Positions 59,853 through 64,000 of a DNA stretch of 64,000 nt are shown here, in pieces (position 1 is the first letter of the stretch; the number at the start of each line of letters is the position of its first letter). The notes under the pieces are model-generated. The model searched no databases, was not told the DNA's origin, and worked only from the letters and a program-made list of their open reading frames with translations. The DNA lies in contig NZ_BPEW01000003.1 of NCBI RefSeq assembly GCF_019654975.1, positions 228,365 to 292,364 of the forward strand. Reading direction: 5' to 3'. Made by a program: the position numbers and the translations under genes. The stretch comes from Shewanella sp. c952. GTDB taxonomy: Bacteria > Pseudomonadota > Gammaproteobacteria > Enterobacterales > Shewanellaceae.

Positions 59853-60506
59853 ATGCAAATATTTACTTATCAGCCCCCTACTATTCCTTGGTTAGATCTT
59901 CGTTATGTCGATCGGGACATTATCATCATAAATAAACCTTCAGGTTTACTGTCTAACCCCGGCATAGCTGATTATACCCATGACTGTGCATTGACTCGGA
60001 TCCAACAAAGATTCAAAGATGCTATTTTAGTGCATCGACTAGACTGTTCAACATCAGGGGTTATGGTATTTGCTCGTAATAAAAAGGCAGAATCCAACCT
60101 AAAAACTCAGTTTCAAGATCGAAAAACACAAAAAGCTTATATCACTGAAGTCAGTGGGCACCTAAGTGATGCACAAGGAGTGATTGAACTGCCTATTGCG
60201 GCCGATAAAGCCAATCCTCCAAAGCAGCAGGTCTCATCGACAGGTAAGGTGGCAATAACCCACTTCGAAACACTTGAAGTTCGAGCTAACAGCACTTTAC
60301 TAGCACTTAAGCCTGTTACAGGCCGTACTCATCAGCTACGTGTGCATATGTTAGCGATCGGCAATCCAATTTTGGGTGATGACTTTTATGCTGAACAGCA
60401 CATTGTAGATTCAGCTCCTAGATTAAAGCTCCATGCTCAGTCTTTAAGCTTTACTCACCCTTACAGTGGCAAGCCGATGCATTTTTCAAGTTATTGTTCT
60501 TTCTAA
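59853..60506 (+). CDS. rluA: rRNA/tRNA pseudouridine synthase RluA
   Basis: A 217-residue pseudouridine synthase making Psi746 in 23S rRNA and Psi32 in tRNAs. PPTIPWLDLRYVDRDIIIINKPSGLLSNPG, VHRLDCSTSGVMVFA with the catalytic aspartate, and PVTGRTHQLRVHMLAIGNPILGD place it with RluA and not the longer RluC/RluD (no S4 domain). Confidence 0.93.
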   Translation: MQIFTYQPPTIPWLDLRYVDRDIIIINKPSGLLSNPGIADYTHDCALTRIQQRFKDAILVHRLDCSTSGVMVFARNKKAESNLKTQFQDRKTQKAYITEVSGHLSDAQGVIELPIAADKANPPKQQVSSTGKVAITHFETLEVRANSTLLALKPVTGRTHQLRVHMLAIGNPILGDDFYAEQHIVDSAPRLKLHAQSLSFTHPYSGKPMHFSSYCSF

Positions 60507-60537
60507 TCCTATAAGTTATAACAGTATCGAATGCGCA

Positions 60538-60566
60538 CAAAAAAGGGGCTAAAAAGCCCCCTTTGC
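60538..60566. terminator. Bidirectional terminator after rluA
   Basis: AAAGGGGCT and AGCCCCCTTT pair around AAAA; A and T runs on both sides serve rluA and the convergent hypothetical gene. Confidence 0.85.
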
Positions 60567-60591
60567 ATTGAATCACCATAAACCTGCAGGT

Positions 60592-61005
60592 CTAGGCGGC
60601 TTCAACGTCATGTTTAACTGCGGTGTAATAACATAAGCTGGAATTGCAAAACATCAAATCGTTACTCGCGGTGAGCATAAAGTATTCGCCAAAAATATTG
60701 CCACCTTTATCCTCAAGCTTTACACCGTCATCTGTACGTTCGGAGATCATTTCATCCAAACTGTGGCAACCATCGTTATACCAAGTCTCTAAGTAATAGG
60801 TCTCAGCCTGCTTATAAACTGTAATTTTATCGCCGAGTAAGGGTCTTTCATCGACCCAACGGCCGACGACCTCTCGGTTTTCAACTGCGTCAACTTTCGA
60901 AAATAAACGCTTACGCTTTTCAACTACTGACATCTCCATCTCCTTGAGCTTGGTGCGATTCTCAATTTGAATAACTTCTTTTGCCTTATTGCGTACAACA
61001 GCCAT
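60592..61005 (-). CDS. Hypothetical protein (137 residues)
   Basis: No family recognised. The N-terminal third is highly charged and helical (RNKAKEVIQIENRTKLKEMEMSVVEKRKRLF), the rest has beta-rich sequence with aromatic pairs (YKQAETYYLETWYNDGCHSL, GEYFMLTASNDLMFCNSSLCYYTAVKH). No signal or membrane segment. It ends beside the shared terminator with rluA and is divergent from the GH109 gene. Confidence 0.75.
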   Translation of the reverse strand: MAVVRNKAKEVIQIENRTKLKEMEMSVVEKRKRLFSKVDAVENREVVGRWVDERPLLGDKITVYKQAETYYLETWYNDGCHSLDEMISERTDDGVKLEDKGGNIFGEYFMLTASNDLMFCNSSLCYYTAVKHDVEAA

Positions 61006-61314
61006 CGAATTATCTACCCCAGAACAGTTAACAAATCATTATTTTATTATGTAAATCAATTGTTATAGCAGGTGAGTTTATCGCTAAAGCGAATACCTTG
61101 TAACTTAAATTGTATCGCACAATTAAAATAAAAACGCGATTTAAGTCACTTTATATGCATTACTTTAGTAAATCTGAATAAAAACGCAAGCGCAACAAAC
61201 CGTAACGAGTTTTTTTAGCCTATTTATCGGAAAGTTTGATATAACTTTGTTTGATTATAAAAACAAAAATCAATATGGCGTGCAACACGCTTGCTCTACT
61301 CTATAGGACAGAAA
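61006..61314. other. Divergent spacer before the GH109 gene
   Basis: 309 AT-rich bases with promoters for the hypothetical gene and the GH109 gene. No operator or RNA gene was recognised. Confidence 0.45.
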
Positions 61315-62682
61315 ATGAAATTCAATCGCAGACACTTTCTAAAAACTGCCAGTATTGCGGCAGTAAGCCTAGCCAGTCCCTCTTTTGCTTCAAGCTCTAA
61401 TACCGTGCCAGCGCCTCCGCTTCAAGGAAAAAGCGTAATGGGCTTGATATCCCCAAAAATGGACACGGTTAGAGTGGGGTTTATTGGTGTTGGTCAACGT
61501 GGCTCGGGCCATGTGAAGCACTTTTGCCATTTAGAGGGCGTTGAGATTATTGCGATATGTGATACCGATACAGAAGTACTCGACAGATCGGTCGCATTTG
61601 TTACAGAACAAGGACTAAAGACGCCTGCGCGCTATAGCGGTAGCGAAAAATCTTACCTTGAATTACTCCGCCGCAAAGATATCGATATAGTGATCATCTC
61701 AACCCCATGGGAATGGCATGCTCCAATGGCTATCGATACCATGGAAAGTGGTAAGCATGCTTTTGTTGAAGTACCACTTGCACTCACCGTCGAAGAGTGT
61801 TGGCAAATCGTTAATACTGCAGAAAAAACTCAGAAAAATTGCATGATGATGGAAAACGTCAATTATGGCCGTGATGAGTTAATGGTACTTAATATGGTTC
61901 GCCAAGGCGTTTTTGGTGAACTACTGCATGGCGAAGCTGCATATATTCACGAGCTTCGTTGGCAGATGAAAGAGCTCGATCAAAAAACAGGTTCTTGGCG
62001 CACCTACTGGCATACAAAACGCAATGGCAATTTATACCCAACTCACGGTTTAGGCCCCGTATCGCAGTATATGAATATCAATCGCGGTGACCGTTTTGAT
62101 TATCTCACTTCTATGAGTTCTCCAGCGCTTGGTCGCGCACTATACGCACAACGTGAATTTCCAGCAGATCATGAACGCAATCAGCTCAACTATATCAATG
62201 GCGATATTAATACTAGCCTAATTAAGACCATAAACGGCCGAACCATTATGGTACAACACGACACGACAACCCCAAGACCTTACAGTCGCCATAACCTTAT
62301 CCAAGGCACTAACGGGGTTTTTGCAGGCTTCCCAAATCGAATTGCTATTGAAAAAGTAGGTAATGGGAACTTCCATAAGTGGGACATGGATATGAGCAAG
62401 TGGTATGACAAATATGACCACCCTCTTTGGCAACGAATGGGACAAGAGGCTGAGAAAAACGGTGGACATGGTGGCATGGACTTCTTAATGCTATGGCGCA
62501 TGGTGTATTGTTTGCGCAATGGTGAAGCCTTAGATCAAGATGTCTATGATGGTGCAGCATGGTCAGTGGTCAATATACTAAGCGAAGAATCTGTGAATAA
62601 CCGCAGTAATTCGGTTAATTTTCCTGATTTCACCCGCGGCGCTTGGAAAACCGGCAAGCCTCTAGGAATTATTGGCGCCTAA
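61315..62682 (+). CDS. Tat-exported Gfo/Idh/MocA protein, GH109 type
   Basis: A 455-residue NAD-dependent glycosidase-type protein. [22 protein letters not shown] is a Tat signal (RRxFLK), then [15 protein letters not shown] is the Rossmann NAD site, [10 protein letters not shown] follows the catalytic-face Glu-Val-Pro, and [29 protein letters not shown] is the GH109 hallmark with a catalytic histidine. GH109 members cleave alpha-N-acetylgalactosaminides with tightly held NAD, which is why the Tat route suits it. ATG chosen with AGGACAG upstream; a TTG eight codons earlier is open. Substrate here is inferred from the family. Confidence 0.88.
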   Translation: MKFNRRHFLKTASIAAVSLASPSFASSSNTVPAPPLQGKSVMGLISPKMDTVRVGFIGVGQRGSGHVKHFCHLEGVEIIAICDTDTEVLDRSVAFVTEQGLKTPARYSGSEKSYLELLRRKDIDIVIISTPWEWHAPMAIDTMESGKHAFVEVPLALTVEECWQIVNTAEKTQKNCMMMENVNYGRDELMVLNMVRQGVFGELLHGEAAYIHELRWQMKELDQKTGSWRTYWHTKRNGNLYPTHGLGPVSQYMNINRGDRFDYLTSMSSPALGRALYAQREFPADHERNQLNYINGDINTSLIKTINGRTIMVQHDTTTPRPYSRHNLIQGTNGVFAGFPNRIAIEKVGNGNFHKWDMDMSKWYDKYDHPLWQRMGQEAEKNGGHGGMDFLMLWRMVYCLRNGEALDQDVYDGAAWSVVNILSEESVNNRSNSVNFPDFTRGAWKTGKPLGIIGA

Positions 62683-62705
62683 CCCTACTTATCGTCTCGT
62701 TTATA

Positions 62706-62743
62706 AAAAAAAGCCCCACAACACTGTTGTAGGGCTTTTTTCT
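62706..62743. terminator. Bidirectional terminator GH109/sstT
   Basis: AAAAGCCC(C)ACAACA and TGTTGTAGGGCTTTT pair around CTG with runs of A and T outside. Confidence 0.85.
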
Positions 62744-62775
62744 ATAGCCATATTAGATATGAGACTAAATGATCA

Positions 62776-63996
62776 TTAGCTCTCTTTACGCTCCGCGGCT
62801 TCGCATGCTGCAGCGGTAAAAATCACGTCAGTAGAGCTGTTTAGGCCTGTTTCAGCTGAATCTTGGATCACACCAATGATAAAGCCTACCGCTACAACCT
62901 GCATTGCCACATCATTTGAAATACCAAACAAGCTACATGCAAGCGGAATAAGTAGCAAAGACCCCCCTGCAACACCAGACGCACCACAAGCAGATACTGC
63001 AGCCACAACACTCAGTAATATAGCGGTCAAGATATCAACCTGTACACCTAAGGTATTTACCGCGGCCAAGGTTAAAACAGTAATGGTGATTGCGGCTCCA
63101 CCCATATTAATGGTGGCACCTAATGGAATAGACACAGAGTAAGTATCTTCATGCAGCTTTAGCTTTTCGCACAACGCCATATTAACTGGAATGTTGGCTG
63201 CACTTGAGCGAGTGAAGAAGGCTGTAACACCACTTTCACGCAAGCAAGTAAATACTAACGGGTACGGATTACGGCGGATCTTGTAGTACACAATTGCAGG
63301 GTTAACCACAAGGGCAATAATAGCCATCGCACCAAGCAGCACAGCAAGTAACTGAGCGTAACCAGCAATCGCTGCAAAGCCCGTAGCTGCAAAGGTCGCC
63401 GATACTAGACCAAAGATGCCAATCGGCGCTAAGCGAATAATAAAGCGTACCATTTGAGAAACACCATGGCTTACGTCAGCAAAAACCTGCTTTGTTGAAT
63501 CACTCGCATGGTGCAGTGCAATACCTAAACCGACACCCCAAGCTAAAATACCGATGTAGTTGCCAGTCATTAACGCATTAACTGGGTTATCAACAACTTT
63601 GAACAATAAAGTATTGATGACTTCAGCAATGCCTTCTGGCGGCGTGGCACCTTCAGCGCCGGTCACTAGAACCAATGTGGTTGGAAATGCAAAGCTCATA
63701 AGCACTGCAGTTAATGCTGCACAAAAAGTACCAAACAGATACAACACCACAATTGGGCGCATATTAGTTTTGGCATTCTTTTTTTGATTGGCAATAGACG
63801 CCGCAACTAAGATAAAAACTAATATTGGCGCAATCGCTTTCAATGCTCCAACAAATAGCTCACCAAGAAAGGCGACATTTTCTGCACCCGTTTTCGAAAC
63901 GGTTGCCAATACAACACCAGCGATGATACCAACGAGAATTTGTAATACGAGACTGCCACTTGCCATTTTGGCAAACAGTGATGTTTTTTGATTCAT
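62776..63996 (-). CDS. sstT: Sodium:serine/threonine symporter SstT
   Basis: A 406-residue inner-membrane carrier of the DAACS family. Signatures are [16 protein letters not shown] (serine-rich hairpin), [24 protein letters not shown] and [22 protein letters not shown], which match SstT rather than GltP. Both ends are in the window; the start ATG is four bases from the window edge, so its promoter is not visible. Confidence 0.96.
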   Translation of the reverse strand: MNQKTSLFAKMASGSLVLQILVGIIAGVVLATVSKTGAENVAFLGELFVGALKAIAPILVFILVAASIANQKKNAKTNMRPIVVLYLFGTFCAALTAVLMSFAFPTTLVLVTGAEGATPPEGIAEVINTLLFKVVDNPVNALMTGNYIGILAWGVGLGIALHHASDSTKQVFADVSHGVSQMVRFIIRLAPIGIFGLVSATFAATGFAAIAGYAQLLAVLLGAMAIIALVVNPAIVYYKIRRNPYPLVFTCLRESGVTAFFTRSSAANIPVNMALCEKLKLHEDTYSVSIPLGATINMGGAAITITVLTLAAVNTLGVQVDILTAILLSVVAAVSACGASGVAGGSLLLIPLACSLFGISNDVAMQVVAVGFIIGVIQDSAETGLNSSTDVIFTAAACEAAERKES

Positions 63997-64000
63997 TACT

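Overview
The window is chromosomal DNA of a marine gammaproteobacterium, most probably Shewanella. This is inferred from protein sequence and gene order. The blocks apt-dnaX-ybaB-recR-htpG-adk-hemH-gsk, iscRSUA-hscBA-fdx-iscX, queA-tgt-yajC-secDF and nagZ-ycfP all match the enterobacterial order, while csiV after mfd, an arginine succinyltransferase pathway gene (astB), a large TonB-dependent receptor, a GH109 enzyme and candidate EtrA/FNR and CRP sites fit Shewanella. Almost everything is housekeeping. No rRNA, tRNA, CRISPR array, prophage or intact insertion sequence was recognised.

Layout. 1-9 kb: 3' end of mfd, csiV, acylphosphatase, ycfP, nagZ, serine deaminase, cysB, an unknown membrane-anchored protein, then a five-copy 190-bp non-coding tandem repeat array facing topA. 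9-20 kb: topA, astB, an Ig-repeat lipoprotein, a dicarboxylate/glutamate-type symporter, gsk. 19.5-30.5 kb: the hemH-adk-cnoX-htpG-recR-ybaB-dnaX-apt-ybaN block, interrupted by two different MITE-like elements. 30.6-33 kb: a three-gene cluster of the MNIO/DUF692 RiPP type. It has a precursor with twelve EGKCG motifs, an MNIO enzyme and a DUF2063 partner, like the Haemophilus HvfABC copper-binding oxazolone/thioamide system, and is followed by a tiny membrane-protein ORF with an exact FNR-type palindrome. 33-40 kb: dusC, a DksA-like zinc protein, a TonB receptor with a very AT-rich 1.5-kb upstream region (perfect palindrome, 7-bp microsatellite), ndk, and a 56-aa membrane protein behind CRP and FNR sites. 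40-48.6 kb: the complete ISC iron-sulfur assembly operon with twin IscR sites, then cysE, trmJ, suhB. 49-53 kb: psiE, yecH, a second and larger copy of the first MITE, yaeQ, a siroheme-synthase N-terminal protein with a vestigial methyltransferase tail, a rhodanese and a DUF2007 protein. 53-64 kb: secF-secD-yajC-tgt-queA, acpH, rluA, a hypothetical gene, a Tat-exported GH109 protein and sstT.

The most interesting items are the Hvf-like RiPP cluster, with an attenuator-like hairpin between precursor and enzyme genes; the nine-adenine slippery run in dnaX, where either shifted frame stops within a few codons at about the length of gamma; the 190-bp array next to topA; the two FNR-linked small membrane proteins; an intrinsic terminator inside the isc operon; and the decayed uroporphyrinogen methyltransferase domain. 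All functional calls rest on reading the protein sequences against remembered families; no database search was run.
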